From Nitrospira sp. (lineage in GTDB: Bacteria; Nitrospirota; Nitrospiria; Nitrospirales; Nitrospiraceae), in NCBI GenBank assembly GCA_024331045.1, contig JANDJC010000022.1:1-45241 (forward strand): a stretch of DNA of 45,241 nucleotides, written 5' to 3'. Below the pieces are notes generated by a model that ran no database searches, had not been told where the DNA came from, and saw only the letters and a list, made by a program, of their open reading frames with translations. The position numbers and the translations under genes were made by a program. Shown here piece by piece: positions 1 to 10,082 of this stretch. Position 1 is the stretch's first letter; each line of letters begins with the position of its first letter.

Positions 1-998
1 GGCGTAAAGAGATCCGTTTCGATGCCCATCTTGTTGTAAATGATACCGGAGTAGAAATCGACGTTGGGATACACACCCTTTCGGCCAAGATGATCCTCCG
101 CCGCTCGTTCCACCTCCAACGCAATCTGGTAGAGTTGCGACGGGCCACTCTCGGCAAACAGACGGTGACAGAGTGCCTGAAGAACCGTTGCGCGCGGATC
201 CTTGACCTTGTAGACACGGTGGCCAAATCCCATCAATTTTTGCTTGGCATGCAGCTTTTCTTCCACATAAGATCTAGCTCGATCGGGCGAGCCGATCTTG
301 ATCAGCATCTGAACTACCTCTTCGTTGGCACCACCGTGCAATGGCCCCGTGAGCGCTCCAATGGCCGACGTCACAACCGTATAGGGGTCGGCGAGTGTCG
401 AGGCCGTCACCAACCCTGCAAACGTCGAGGCATTCATCGTGTGTTCGGCGTGCAAGATCAGACAATCATCGAACACATCGCTCCAGAGAGCCGGCGGCAC
501 CGTCTCTGTCAACATATAGAGAAAGTTCTCGCTAAAACCAAGGTCGTCGCGCGGGGGAACTGGATCATCGCCACGACGGATGCGCGCCCATGCCGCCACA
601 ATCGTCGGCAGCTTGGCAATCAGGCGAACGGCCGACCAGTAATTGTTATCGGCATCCTTGACATTCCGCCCCGGATAGAACATGCCCAGTGCCGCAACCG
701 CCGCCTGCAACGCATCCATCGGGTGCCCCTGTTCGGGAAGGCACTTGAGCAAATCCACAATGCGAAATTTGATGCGCCGATGGTGGGTCACATCGGTCGT
801 CCAGCGATCCAGCTCGGTCTTTGTCGGGAGACGACCGAACAACAGAAGGTACGCAGTTTCAAGATACGAAGACTTGGCGCAAAGTTCCTCCACCCTGATG
901 CCTCGATACTCAAGAATACCTCGTTGACCATCGACGTCGCTGATCGACGACGTGGCGGCGGGAACACCAGCCAATCCGGGCATGAAATCATGCGGCAT
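1..998 (-). CDS. gltA: Citrate synthase, C-terminus cut by window edge
   Basis: Condenses acetyl-CoA and oxaloacetate to citrate in the cytoplasm, the entry step of the TCA cycle. About 332 residues are present, and the reading frame is still open at base 1, so the last few dozen residues of a roughly 380-residue short-type citrate synthase are missing. The family's active-site elements are visible: GPLHGGANE, GFGHRVYK with the second catalytic His, and YPNVDFYSG with the catalytic Asp. The ATG at 998 is preceded by GTGAGGTG at good spacing, and the protein starts MPHDFMPGLAGV. A paralogue such as 2-methylcitrate synthase cannot be excluded without the C-terminus. Confidence 0.93.
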   Translation of the reverse strand, partial: MPHDFMPGLAGVPAATSSISDVDGQRGILEYRGIRVEELCAKSSYLETAYLLLFGRLPTKTELDRWTTDVTHHRRIKFRIVDLLKCLPEQGHPMDALQAAVAALGMFYPGRNVKDADNNYWSAVRLIAKLPTIVAAWARIRRGDDPVPPRDDLGFSENFLYMLTETVPPALWSDVFDDCLILHAEHTMNASTFAGLVTASTLADPYTVVTSAIGALTGPLHGGANEEVVQMLIKIGSPDRARSYVEEKLHAKQKLMGFGHRVYKVKDPRATVLQALCHRLFAESGPSQLYQIALEVERAAEDHLGRKGVYPNVDFYSGIIYNKMGIETDLFT

Positions 999-1170
999 GA
1001 TTGCACCTCACCACTGTGGTGGACTTTGAACCTAAGCGTACCATGAATCAACGCTGCCGTAGCGGGATTCTTGCAAAAGCCCCTCACCGTTGGCATACTC
1101 AGCCGCGGCAATGGCGCAACTGCGACCTTTGACGGTAACGACATCTTTCCCCGCTGCCCCCCCAAGAACC

Positions 1171-1554
1171 GTGATCACCGTCCTCCGTTGCCTGCTGGTG
1201 GCGCTGCTCGTGGGGAGCGGCACGTCCCCAGGGTTTGGGGAAGATCCAATCCTGGCATTTGCCGTGGTCACAGATCCCCCGATAGATACCAGGCGCGTGA
1301 CGGCTAAGGTCTCGATCGACGGAGTGGTGGAGGATCTGGTGCTTCTGCCGACGGATCAGATTGCGTCCAACCCCCTGTGGAAAAAATTGGAGATCTGCCA
1401 TGCCTTAAAATTGGAGGGACACAAAGGCAAAGGCGGTTTTCACGTGACGTGGGTACGGGTCCTTGACAGTGCCATGTTGCCGATGTCGCTGCAAGGGGTG
1501 GCGGGAGATTGCCTGTTAAAGAAAGCGCTGGAGATTGCTCCATTTGTGGACTAA
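1171..1554 (+). CDS. Small secreted protein of unknown function
   Basis: No family recognised. The GTG at 1171 begins a typical Sec signal peptide: a short n-region, hydrophobic core LLVALLVGS and a possible cleavage after GFG before EDP. The mature part is about 100 residues with two or three Cys, and ends KKALEIAPFVD. Longer in-frame starts exist (ATG at 1111, TTG at 1090), but they would place about 20 extra residues ahead of the hydrophobic core. No start has a convincing Shine-Dalgarno site. Its stop codon overlaps that of the convergent gene on the other strand (1551-1553). Confidence 0.55.
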   Translation: MITVLRCLLVALLVGSGTSPGFGEDPILAFAVVTDPPIDTRRVTAKVSIDGVVEDLVLLPTDQIASNPLWKKLEICHALKLEGHKGKGGFHVTWVRVLDSAMLPMSLQGVAGDCLLKKALEIAPFVD

Positions 1555-1919
1555 GGTCTGCATTCCGGGCAGAGGACTGGCTCCTGATCCGAGTCGGCCT
1601 CTTCCTTTGTGAGGGGGAAGAGTATTTCGCAGGATCGGCAGGAGCGAATTTCAAAATAGGCCACGCCACGGTCGTCGATCTCCGTGGGCAACAGGAGCTC
1701 GCGAGGGTCATAGCCCACGATTCCTCCATCGCTGAACTTGACAAGGGCGAGCCGATCGTTGAACCCTTCAAAAACAGCTTCTTGCCCTCGACGATTGAGC
1801 AGATGACCGAGCACAAACACGGGCTGGCCCTTGCGTTTGATACGGAGGTCTTTAAGGGTGTGCTGCGTTGACGTTGCGCAGGAATAGTGGCCTGATGAAC
1901 TGGTACCCGCCCACGGCAT
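1551..1919 (-). CDS. Small zinc-ribbon protein, function unknown
   Basis: About 122 residues from the ATG at 1919. The middle looks like a small beta-rich, Sm or PilZ-like fold (GQPVFVLGHLLNRRG, LALVKFSDGGIVGY), and the C-terminus carries two CxxC pairs (RSCRSCEI and LCPECRP), which suggests a zinc ribbon. The first 20 residues are poorly conserved-looking and the true start may be further in. The start region faces the divergent arsC-like gene across a 112-bp gap. Function cannot be assigned. Confidence 0.5.
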   Translation of the reverse strand: MPWAGTSSSGHYSCATSTQHTLKDLRIKRKGQPVFVLGHLLNRRGQEAVFEGFNDRLALVKFSDGGIVGYDPRELLLPTEIDDRGVAYFEIRSCRSCEILFPLTKEEADSDQEPVLCPECRP

Positions 1920-2031
1920 GCGACAAATCTCGACACCGTCGGTTCCGTTTGAGCGGAAAGCATCTAAGCACAGCGGTGAAAACTTCGTCAAGGATCGATC
2001 GTCAAGGACCACCTTCACCAAGGAGACTGCC

Positions 2032-2382
2032 ATGGCCAACATAACGATCTACCACAAACCAACTTGTAGCACCTGCCGGGAGGCAATCAAGCTGCTGACG
2101 GACAGCGGAAAGCCCTTCACGGCGGTCAACTACTACGAACAGCCATTCGACAAACACCAGCTCAAAACCATTCTCAAGAAAGCCGGGCTTTCCCCGAAAG
2201 ACGTGCTGCGAACCAAGGAAGACATCTACAAGAAACTTGGGCTGGCCAAGAAGACGCTCTCAGACGATGAACTGATCGAGCTGATGGTCAAGCACCCGGA
2301 CCTGATCCAGCGCCCGCTGGTAGTGAAAGGTGACAAAGCAATCCTGGCCAGACCAGCGGAGTCACTCAAACAATTCCTGTAA
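2032..2382 (+). CDS. arsC: ArsC/Spx-family thioredoxin-fold protein
   Basis: A 116-residue protein of the glutaredoxin-type arsenate reductase/Spx superfamily. The N-terminal beta strand ITIYHKP leads into C12-S-T-C15, then the helix REAIKLL. The C-terminal part has the family's LIQRPLVVKGDKAIL strand pair with the conserved Arg-Pro, and a final helix. ArsC members reduce arsenate with glutaredoxin, whereas YffB or Spx relatives have other or unknown roles. The CxxC arrangement is more Spx-like, so arsenate reduction is only one possibility. The start ATG is preceded by AAGGAG at ideal spacing. No arsR, arsB or acr3 neighbour is present, which weakens a dedicated arsenic role. Confidence 0.85.
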   Translation: MANITIYHKPTCSTCREAIKLLTDSGKPFTAVNYYEQPFDKHQLKTILKKAGLSPKDVLRTKEDIYKKLGLAKKTLSDDELIELMVKHPDLIQRPLVVKGDKAILARPAESLKQFL

Positions 2383-2635
2383 TCTAAATAGTCTATTTTG
2401 TCTAACTTTAGAGGAGGCCGGTCCGCTCTTGATCGCCTCCCCCAAGGGCCTTGACGAACCGTGATGAGGAGAGTCAATGCCGTCTGCCTCTTCTGGCCAA
2501 GAAGAAACCAGAAGCCAGCGCTTTCGCCACGCTCAAGGCGGCGATCGGAGCAACGAACACGATACGGAAAAACTTACCAAGCCGCTGGAAACCAGAGGCC
2601 TAGAGAAACCCACGGGGCAGCGTTCGTGTCGTCGA
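2383..2635. other. Non-coding gap between arsC-like and rnd
   Basis: A 253-bp gap at the 3' ends of two convergent genes. It holds an A/T-rich stretch just after the arsC-like stop and an imperfect GC stem (GGAGGC at 2413-2418 with GCCTCC at 2435-2440) without a T-tract. A well placed AGGAG precedes an ATG at 2477, but the open frame that follows runs antisense into rnd and has no recognisable protein features. No gene is called. Confidence 0.4.
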
Positions 2636-3853
2636 TCAATTATTCCTCTCCCCCGCCACGCTGGTCCAGGAAACCACTCCCGTCAACGGATCGACCCGGA
2701 CGGCGAGTCTCCCATCCAGCACATCCAGCAAGAGATCGCCCACCATCTCTTTTCGCCACCCTTTCAACAACGGCAGGTCGATGGAGAGGCAATGACCGGC
2801 GGCGCACTTGGCCTTGGCAGCAGCCAACGCCTGCAAGTCGGCCGTCGTCCCTAGCAGAGCTGGAGCAATATCTTGCTGGGCTGCCCGGGCCTTGAGTACT
2901 GCTTGGAGGAGCTCCACCAATCCGGCTGACTCAGGCTCAGGTTTTCGTTCGCGGGGTACTTGAGGCCATTCGGATGGCGGCAAGGCCAGCGCGGCGCTAA
3001 TGACATTCAACAGCGCCTCGCCGCTTCGGGTGATTTCCGATTCATGAAGGCCGCGAATAGTACGGAGAGCCTGCAGGGTGCGCGGCGGATGCCGCGCCAA
3101 TTGGAGCAACACTTCATCGCGGATGACTCGCCCCCGCGGACTATTGCGCCGCTTCGCTTCGTCTTCACGCCAAGCAGTCAGAGCCCGAAGCACCGCAGCC
3201 GACTTGGGCTTGAGGGTGTCCCATCCCTTCACCCGTTGGTAGCGGTCCTGAGAATGGCGCCGCATCTCCCCCACGACGGCTTCCAGACGTGAAAACTCTT
3301 CAACGGCCCACTCCAACCGGCCGGCTTGGGAAAGGCGCGCATACAGATGATCGTAGATCGCCAATAGGTAGGTCACGTCATCCAACGCATAGGCCAGTTG
3401 CTCCTGCGAAAGGGGCCGGGCACTCCAATTCGTAAACGTATGGGCCTTTTCCAGCTTGGCTCCGTGCACCCGTTGCACCAGGCTCGCGTAGGCCACCTGT
3501 GCCCCATAGCCCACCATCGCCGCCGCGATTTGCGTGTCGAAAAACGGCTTAGGGATCCGCCCAGCGTGGATCGCGAACAAATCCAAATCCTGCCGGCCCG
3601 CGTGCACGACCTTTTGGATAGCCGGATTACAAAGGATCTCCCAAAAGAGGTCGAGGGCATGGCCGTGCTGAACAGCGGGAAAGTCGATCACCGCGGCCAT
3701 GTCGTCTGTGGCCACCTGGATCAGCTCGAGCTTGGGCACAAAACTGTCTTCGCCAACAAATTCCGTGTCAAGAGCCATCCGCGGACTGTCCTGCAATCGC
3801 TCGCACAATTCGCGCAAGGCCTTGGCAGTCGCAATGTAGGGAAATGTGGTCAT
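2636..3853 (-). CDS. rnd: Ribonuclease D with HRDC domain
   Basis: A 3'-to-5' exoribonuclease of the DEDDy group, used in tRNA 3' trimming and RNA turnover. Exonuclease motif I is D29-T-E31 in ALDTEF. Motif II is in HAGRQDLDLF (Asp89). Motif III is Y155-ALD-D159 in YALDDVTYL. An HRDC nucleic-acid-binding domain follows from about residue 210 to 285. The length of 405 residues is slightly above the E. coli enzyme (about 375). The start at 3853 lies 12 bp after the stop of the J-domain gene, so the two are probably co-transcribed. Confidence 0.93.
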   Translation of the reverse strand: MTTFPYIATAKALRELCERLQDSPRMALDTEFVGEDSFVPKLELIQVATDDMAAVIDFPAVQHGHALDLFWEILCNPAIQKVVHAGRQDLDLFAIHAGRIPKPFFDTQIAAAMVGYGAQVAYASLVQRVHGAKLEKAHTFTNWSARPLSQEQLAYALDDVTYLLAIYDHLYARLSQAGRLEWAVEEFSRLEAVVGEMRRHSQDRYQRVKGWDTLKPKSAAVLRALTAWREDEAKRRNSPRGRVIRDEVLLQLARHPPRTLQALRTIRGLHESEITRSGEALLNVISAALALPPSEWPQVPRERKPEPESAGLVELLQAVLKARAAQQDIAPALLGTTADLQALAAAKAKCAAGHCLSIDLPLLKGWRKEMVGDLLLDVLDGRLAVRVDPLTGVVSWTSVAGERNN

Positions 3854-3865
3854 CAGGCTGCGAGA

Positions 3866-4501
3866 CTATTCAAACGGCTGGTAAGGGCGATCGGGTGGTC
3901 GAAGGGGATCAATATTGCTGAGACTCAGATATTCTTTGAGAAATTGATAGGCTTCCAGAATACGGCGCAATTCCGGTTCGGCACTACGGTCGCCATTGTT
4001 GGCGTCGGGGTGCAATAGTTTCGCTTTCGACCGAAACGCAGCGGTCACCTCAGCCAGCGAACTGCCGAACTCCACCCCCAGAACGGCATAGGCATCCATT
4101 GCTGAGTGAATACCGCTTCCCGAATAGTCCGAAAGGGCCCCGCTTCCTCCACTGGCAGCTTTGAAGATATCCGCCAAGTTGAGTCTTTTGCGCCGTCGCC
4201 TCGGCCGCTCCCGAATTTCGCTGTCGAACTCATCCCACCGGTCTTCCACAAACTCCAGTCGAGACTCAAGCCTCATCGCCCCCGACAGGTCCCGGACCGC
4301 GTCCAACTCTTCTTCGATTTCGGCCAACGAGCGAAGCACTTCCTCGAGTCCCTGTTCGACGCGAAAAAACCCATCAACCCGCTCTTCCATCATCACATCG
4401 ACGGCAACATCTAAACTCTCTTCAGCCTTGGCCCGCAGTGATCCGATCCGTTTTTGCATCCCCTGGCGAAACTTGAGGTATCGGCTCATTGAAAAGGGCA
4501 T
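3866..4501 (-). CDS. J-domain protein with C-terminal J domain
   Basis: A 211-residue protein whose last third is a J domain: DAYAVLGVEF, then LLHPDANN containing the HPD motif that stimulates DnaK ATPase, then a helix ending FLKEYL. The first 130 residues are predicted helical and rich in Glu and Arg (VEQGLEEVLRSLAEIEEEL), with a basic RRRRKRLN stretch. No zinc-finger or substrate-binding DnaJ domains are present, so this is a type III co-chaperone, probably recruiting Hsp70 to one specific client. ATGs at 4501 and 4489 are both possible starts. It lies directly upstream of rnd. Confidence 0.82.
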   Translation of the reverse strand: MPFSMSRYLKFRQGMQKRIGSLRAKAEESLDVAVDVMMEERVDGFFRVEQGLEEVLRSLAEIEEELDAVRDLSGAMRLESRLEFVEDRWDEFDSEIRERPRRRRKRLNLADIFKAASGGSGALSDYSGSGIHSAMDAYAVLGVEFGSSLAEVTAAFRSKAKLLHPDANNGDRSAEPELRRILEAYQFLKEYLSLSNIDPLRPPDRPYQPFE

Positions 4502-4642
4502 CGTCCTGCCTCACCCACCTAGGCCACCAGCCCGAACGATGGGGCATTGTACCACAGCCGAAACCCTGTCCTAAAAGAGGCTCCTCTGCTGGTGGCCAAC
4601 TTTGCCCTTTCCTGCTCCCGCACAGCCGAAGCACTGGTTCAG

Positions 4643-6091
4643 TTACCTCCTGTCACTCTCGGATTCGTCCTCCAACGGAGGACGTCGTCGAGCGACTCCT
4701 GTCTGTCTAGCAGCAAGAGCGACCGCGCGGGCGACCCTTGGCACGACGGTTTTGTCGAAGAGACTAGGAATGATGTACTCCTCGCTCAGCGCCCCTTCGG
4801 GAACGGCATGGGCGATCGCCTCGGCTGCAGCTAGTTTCATGGCTTCATTGATTTCACGGGCCTGGACATCGAGGGCTCCCCGGAAGATCCCGGGAAAGGC
4901 GAGAGCGTTGTTGATCTGGTTGGGAAAATCGGAGCGGCCGGTCGCAAAGATACGACAATGCGAACGGGCCAGATCAGGTGGCACCTCCGGATCAGGATTC
5001 GCCATGGCAAAGACGATCCGGTCCGGAGCCATGAGATCAAGATCCTCGGCGCTCAGGACATTGCCCACTGATAAGCCCAGGAAGACATCGGCATCCTTGA
5101 GCGCCTCACGCAAGGTCCCGCGGGGTCTGTCCGGCGTCAGGCATGAGAGAAGGTCGGCCCGACAGGCATGCAAGGTGGGAATGTCTCCCTGCAAAATGAT
5201 GCCTTGCTTATCGCAGCCCACCAAATGAGAGACCCCGGCCGCCAGCAACATGCGGCAACAGGCCATGCCCGCCGCCCCTAGGCCGTTAACCACAATACGG
5301 ACATCCTCAAGTCGTTTTCCTGTCACCCGGAGCGCGTTGGTCAGAGCCGCCAATACGACGACGGCCGTCCCATGCTGATCATCGTGCATGACCGGGATAT
5401 CCAGCGATTGTTTGAGCCGCCGTTCGATCTCAAAACACCGAGGAGCACTGATGTCCTCCAAGTTGATGGCACCGAAACCGGGTGCGACCCCCTCCACAAT
5501 ACGAACGATCTCGTCCGGATCCTGCGTCCGCAGACACAACGGCCAGGCGTCGATGCCAGCCAATTCCTTCAACAACATCACCTTCCCCTCCATCACAGGG
5601 AGCGCCGCTTCCGGACCAAGATTACCCAGCCCCAACACCGCCGACCCATCGGTTACTACTGCCACACTGTTGCCTTTACTGGTCAGCACATAGGCACTGA
5701 GGGGATCCTTCGCGATCGCAGTAGCAACCCGACCGACGCCGGGAGTATAGACCATCGAGAGAACCTGCCTCGTTCTGAGCGGCACCTTTCCCTCCACCCG
5801 GATTTTTCCCCCAAGATGGAGCAGAAAAATTCGATCGGAGGCTGAAATCACCTTGACATCGGGCAACTGACGGAGCTTGGCCACCACCCGTTCCCCGTGG
5901 GTTTCGCTCGGTACATCGAACGTGATGTCGCGCACCATACGGCTGCCTGTCGCCGAGATGAGATCGACAGCCCCGAGGTTGGCCTCTTCCTCCGCCAATA
6001 AGGCTGTGACACGGGCAAACACGCCCGGCCTATTGGCCAATTCCAAACGAACCGTCAACTGGTAATGCGAGCGGGAATCGTCGTCGGTCAT
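4643..6091 (-). CDS. NAD(P)-dependent malic enzyme with N-terminal ACT domain
   Basis: Oxidative decarboxylation of malate to pyruvate, 482 residues from the ATG at 6091. Residues about 10-85 form an ACT domain (LELANRPGVFARVTALL), typical of allosteric amino-acid or metabolite sensing. The catalytic part shows SMVYTPGVG, GLGNLGPEAALPVMEGK, the metal-binding NLEDISAPRCFE and PVMHDDQHGT, and a Rossmann loop VVNGLGAAGMA. The frame is open upstream to 6289, but the ATG at 6091 is preceded by AAGGGCG and matches the usual ACT-malic-enzyme start. Cofactor preference is not visible to me. It is transcribed divergently from the YyaL-AKR fusion gene. Confidence 0.93.
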   Translation of the reverse strand: MTDDDSRSHYQLTVRLELANRPGVFARVTALLAEEEANLGAVDLISATGSRMVRDITFDVPSETHGERVVAKLRQLPDVKVISASDRIFLLHLGGKIRVEGKVPLRTRQVLSMVYTPGVGRVATAIAKDPLSAYVLTSKGNSVAVVTDGSAVLGLGNLGPEAALPVMEGKVMLLKELAGIDAWPLCLRTQDPDEIVRIVEGVAPGFGAINLEDISAPRCFEIERRLKQSLDIPVMHDDQHGTAVVVLAALTNALRVTGKRLEDVRIVVNGLGAAGMACCRMLLAAGVSHLVGCDKQGIILQGDIPTLHACRADLLSCLTPDRPRGTLREALKDADVFLGLSVGNVLSAEDLDLMAPDRIVFAMANPDPEVPPDLARSHCRIFATGRSDFPNQINNALAFPGIFRGALDVQAREINEAMKLAAAEAIAHAVPEGALSEEYIIPSLFDKTVVPRVARAVALAARQTGVARRRPPLEDESESDRR

Positions 6092-6268
6092 CACGCCCTT
6101 TATCCCTCGGTGGTTTAAGCCTACCATACTCAAGGCCCCTTCGAGGCTGAGATCCCAGCGTTGGTCACCGGTTTCAAAAAACGGTGGAGGCGACGGTCCT
6201 TTCCTGGTTGGATGCTTGTCCACCTCTCCATGCAGGACGGCCTGGAAGGGAGGGGCTGCTCCTCCACA

Positions 6269-6298
6269 TTGACGATGCTCCTGCTGCAATGCTAGGGT
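6269..6298 (+). promoter_or_regulatory. Candidate promoter for a leaderless YyaL-AKR transcript
   Basis: TTGACG at 6269-6274 and TAGGGT at 6293-6298 are 18 bp apart. The ATG at 6305 begins seven bases after the -10 element, and no Shine-Dalgarno sequence precedes it. Both facts fit transcription starting at or next to the A of the ATG. Confidence 0.4.
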
Positions 6299-6304
6299 GC
6301 GCCC

Positions 6305-9300
6305 ATGTCTTCAGGCTCAAGAAAGCCCAATCGCCTCATCCACGAAACCAGTCCCTACCTGCTCCAACATGCCTACAACCCTGTAGATTGGTATCCCTGG
6401 GGTCCGGAGGCATTCAAGGCCGCCAAGGACACCAACCGCCCCATTCTCCTGTCCATTGGCTATTCCTCTTGCCACTGGTGTCATGTGATGGAGCGGGAAT
6501 CCTTTGAAAATGAAGCGATCGCGGAACTCATGAACCGCGAATTCATCTGCATCAAGGTCGATCGGGAAGAACGACCTGATGTGGACGAGATCTACATGCA
6601 AGCCACGGTCGCCCTGAACCATGGCAACGGCGGATGGCCGATGACCGTCTTTTTGACACCCGATCAAGAACCGTTTTTCGCCGGCACCTACTTTCCGCCC
6701 GAAGACCGATGGGGAAGACCAGGATTTGGGACATTATTACGGCACATCGCCGAAGCATGGAAAAATCACCGGGCCGACCTCCACGCTCAAGCCCGGACCT
6801 TGACGGAACGCTTAAAGCAGGCTGCCCGCGTGCCCCCTCCCATTTCCGTTGGCGAAACGTCATTGGAAGAGGCCGTTGCCCAATTTAAAGAAGAATTTGA
6901 CCCCACCTACGGGGGGTTCGGATCCGCACCGAAATTTCCGCCAGCAACAGGACTGTCGCTCCTGCTCCGTTGCTATCACCGATCGGGAGACGCCCAGACC
7001 CTCACAATGGTCACCAAGACCCTCGACATGATGGCAGCTGGAGGCATCTATGACCATATCGGCGGAGGGTTTGCCCGCTACTCCACCGACAACCGCTGGC
7101 TAGTCCCGCATTTTGAGAAAATGTTGTACGACAACGCGCTGCTCTCGCGGACCTATCTCGAGGCCTACCAGGTAACGCACAAGCCGTTCTATCGGCAGGT
7201 TGCCACGGAGACCCTGGACTATGTGCTCCGAGAAATGACCAGCCCCGAAGGTGGATTTTTTTCGGCTACCGACGCCGACTCGGAAGGAGTGGAAGGCAAG
7301 TTTTTCGTATGGACCCCGGCGGAAGTCTTGGCAGCCGTCAAGGACCAGGAGGACGCCAGACGGTTTTGCGCCCTCTACGACATCACCGAGGAAGGCAACT
7401 GGGAACACAAGAGCATTCCCAACCGCCTTCGTCCGATCGAAACCGTCGCGAGGACACTCAATGTCACTCCGGACGAATTATTGGAAACGGCGGCTCGCGT
7501 AAAGCCGATCCTCTATCAAGCCCGCCAGCGGCGTGTCCCTCCCGCATTGGACGACAAGATCATCACCGCCTGGAACGGAATGATGATCTCCGCCTTCTCC
7601 GAGGCAGCCAGAGTGCTGGCAAACCGCCGGTATCGGGATGCGGCTGAACAGGCGGCCAAGTACCTCCTTCGAACCCATGCTAAACCCGATGGTCGGCTTT
7701 TACGAACCTCGCGAGCCGGACGGGCCCATCTCAATGCATACCTGGAGGACTATGCCTATCTGGCGGAGGGATTGCTTGACCTCTATGAGGCCGGTGCTGA
7801 TGAGCAGTACCTCCATGCCGCAGCGCGGTTGGCTGATTTTATCTTAAGTGACTTCCACGATGAGACGAACGGCGGCTTCTTTACCACCGCCCGAGAACAT
7901 GAATCGCTCCTCTTCCGAACCCGCGAAGGGCACGACGGGGCGACCCCCAGCGCCAATGCCGTCGCCGCCTCGGCCTTGGCCCGCCTATCCTTTCACTTTG
8001 ACCGTCGTGATTGGCGAGAGGCGGCCATTGGCGCAATTCGTCTGTATGGTCGCCAAATCGCCCGCTATCCCAAGGCCTTTGCCAAAACGCTGTGCGTCTT
8101 GGACTTTCTAACGGAAGGACCGGTCGAGCTCGCCTTCGTCGGCAATGATCGTCAACCAGAGTTCCAAGCTCTGTGGCACGCGGTGGCAGAAGTCTATCTA
8201 CCCAACCGCATTATTGCCACCCTCGATCCCGCCACACCGTCCTCCCTCCCGTTGCTGCACGGCCGGCACCTGATAGAAGGGAAACCGGCGCTCTACGTGT
8301 GCCGACATTTCTGTTGCCTCAAACCAATCACCAATCCCCATGACGTTCGCAGTGCCCTGACATCCCCTGACAACACAACCGACCACAGAAGCCAAGGCCC
8401 CAAAATCCTGACGTCCACCTCCCTTACGGGCTACGCCACCGCCGAAGGAACCGCCTCATACGCTGCCCGCGCCATTGGACGAACGGGGAATTCCTCCTTG
8501 GCCAATGGCTTCACCACCTTTGGTACCACCGGTCTTACGGTAACACGCCTGGGGTTCGGCACCTACCGGGTCCACCTCCAGGAAGCTGCGCATCGAGAGG
8601 CCCTCAAGAAGGCCCTGCGCACCTCCTGCAATGTAATCGACACCTCCACGAACTACATGGACGGGGACAGCGAACGGCTGGTGGGATCAGTCCTGGCGGA
8701 GCTCATTGCAGCCGGCGACCTACGCCGCGAAGACGTGGTGGTCGTCTCAAAAATCGGATATGTTCAAGGCCAAACCCTCAAATATGCGGAAATTCGAGAG
8801 CAGGCAGGCCGCCCCTATCCCGAAATGGTAAAGTATGGGGAGGGAATCTGGCACTGCATCCATCCGGAATTCCTCGCCGACCAGTTGACCCAGTCGCTTG
8901 ATCGCCTGGGACTATCCACATTGGACGTCTGCCTCCTCCACAACCCGGAATATTTTCTATCGGACGCGGTCCGCCGAGGCGAACGTGACCAGGCTACCCT
9001 GCGCAAAGTTTTTTATGGCCGGATCCAACAGGCCTTCGCCTATCTCGAATCACAAGTGGCAGCCGGTCGTTTGCAATGGTACGGAGTTTCCTCGAACACT
9101 TTGGCGTCGCCCCCTGAAACATTTGAAGCGGTTTCCCTCTCCCTGCTCCTTGAAGCCGCGCAGACCGCCGCCCATATGGCCGGTGCCTCCGCCCATCATT
9201 TTCGCGTCATTCAGTTTCCCATGAACCTGTTCGAATCCAGCGGAGCCCTCACAGCCAACACCGGTCCAGACAGCCGGCAAACAGTCTTGGAACTGGCGAG

Positions 9301-10000
9301 CCAACACGGCCTGGCCGTGTTGGTAAACCGGCCATTAAACGCCATGCCCTCCCACCAAGGAGGCCTCGTGCGATTGGCCGACTTCCCGCTCGTCGATACC
9401 GATATCGACGTGGACCGGCAACTTGACGCTGTCGTGGCAATCGAGCAAGAATACCGCCGCACAATTGCACCAGCATTGCAATCAAGCCGATCAAGCAGCC
9501 CCCCACCCGATCAAGCCGCGCTGAGCGAGCTGCTCAACTGGGGGGAGGAATTACGGAACCTCCGGCCGATGGTTCGGGGGAGAGAAGAATGGGAGCAAAT
9601 CGAGCAACAGGCCGTGATTCCGCGCATCAATCAGGCCCTTCGGCTACTATCAGAGCAGGTGACCGAGGCAATGGCCGAACAATGGGAATCATGGCACGAA
9701 CGATATGCAGAGGCGCTAAACAAGCTCTTGCGCGGCCTGCGTCAGGAGGCTACCCAACGAAGCAAATCACGAGCCGCCAGGATCCATCGAACGATCGACC
9801 CCTTGATACCGGAGTCTCATCGCCACGAAACACTGTCCCGCAAGGCGCTATGGATCGTGGCCAGCACTCCCGGGGTGACGTGCGTGCTCAATGGCATGCG
9901 GACGCCCGCTTACGTCGACGATTCCTTGGCGATCCTGGGATGGGAGCGATTCTCAAAGAGTCAAACGGTGTACGAACAACTTAAGTCCTTATCCATCTGA
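6305..10000 (+). CDS. Fusion of DUF255/YyaL thioredoxin-like protein and aldo/keto reductase
   Basis: A 1231-residue two-part protein. Residues 1 to about 685 match the full DUF255/YyaL (SSP411-like) family: [21 protein letters not shown], the redox motif C56-H-W-C59, [17 protein letters not shown], then an alpha/alpha-barrel resembling N-acylglucosamine epimerases, ending at the family's usual Cys-rich [12 protein letters not shown] linker of about 50 residues follows. From about 737 comes an aldo/keto reductase with the complete tetrad Asp779, Tyr784 (DTSTNYMD), Lys816 (VSKIGY) and His879 (LLHNPEYF). This AKR part is about 495 residues, longer than the usual 300-330, with a charged helical insertion before the final [18 protein letters not shown]. 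The substrate is unknown. No frame disruption is seen, so I read it as one polypeptide. Confidence 0.9.
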   Translation: MSSGSRKPNRLIHETSPYLLQHAYNPVDWYPWGPEAFKAAKDTNRPILLSIGYSSCHWCHVMERESFENEAIAELMNREFICIKVDREERPDVDEIYMQATVALNHGNGGWPMTVFLTPDQEPFFAGTYFPPEDRWGRPGFGTLLRHIAEAWKNHRADLHAQARTLTERLKQAARVPPPISVGETSLEEAVAQFKEEFDPTYGGFGSAPKFPPATGLSLLLRCYHRSGDAQTLTMVTKTLDMMAAGGIYDHIGGGFARYSTDNRWLVPHFEKMLYDNALLSRTYLEAYQVTHKPFYRQVATETLDYVLREMTSPEGGFFSATDADSEGVEGKFFVWTPAEVLAAVKDQEDARRFCALYDITEEGNWEHKSIPNRLRPIETVARTLNVTPDELLETAARVKPILYQARQRRVPPALDDKIITAWNGMMISAFSEAARVLANRRYRDAAEQAAKYLLRTHAKPDGRLLRTSRAGRAHLNAYLEDYAYLAEGLLDLYEAGADEQYLHAAARLADFILSDFHDETNGGFFTTAREHESLLFRTREGHDGATPSANAVAASALARLSFHFDRRDWREAAIGAIRLYGRQIARYPKAFAKTLCVLDFLTEGPVELAFVGNDRQPEFQALWHAVAEVYLPNRIIATLDPATPSSLPLLHGRHLIEGKPALYVCRHFCCLKPITNPHDVRSALTSPDNTTDHRSQGPKILTSTSLTGYATAEGTASYAARAIGRTGNSSLANGFTTFGTTGLTVTRLGFGTYRVHLQEAAHREALKKALRTSCNVIDTSTNYMDGDSERLVGSVLAELIAAGDLRREDVVVVSKIGYVQGQTLKYAEIREQAGRPYPEMVKYGEGIWHCIHPEFLADQLTQSLDRLGLSTLDVCLLHNPEYFLSDAVRRGERDQATLRKVFYGRIQQAFAYLESQVAAGRLQWYGVSSNTLASPPETFEAVSLSLLLEAAQTAAHMAGASAHHFRVIQFPMNLFESSGALTANTGPDSRQTVLELASQHGLAVLVNRPLNAMPSHQGGLVRLADFPLVDTDIDVDRQLDAVVAIEQEYRRTIAPALQSSRSSSPPPDQAALSELLNWGEELRNLRPMVRGREEWEQIEQQAVIPRINQALRLLSEQVTEAMAEQWESWHERYAEALNKLLRGLRQEATQRSKSRAARIHRTIDPLIPESHRHETLSRKALWIVASTPGVTCVLNGMRTPAYVDDSLAILGWERFSKSQTVYEQLKSLSI

Positions 10001-10082
10001 ATGCCGACTGAATGCTGAATGGCTAGGGCGATGCTGACGGAGAATAGATGATAACTGACGCCGTCTCGAGAGAGGAGGGCAT

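Noticed and set aside
90..1046. 318-residue + strand open frame
   Set aside because: It is antisense to citrate synthase, whose active-site motifs are plain on the - strand. Its translation is Arg/His-rich without family features.
2461..2895. Two overlapping + strand frames, one with a good AGGAG before its ATG
   Set aside because: They run antisense through the 3' end of rnd and show no domain or signal peptide; no gene called.
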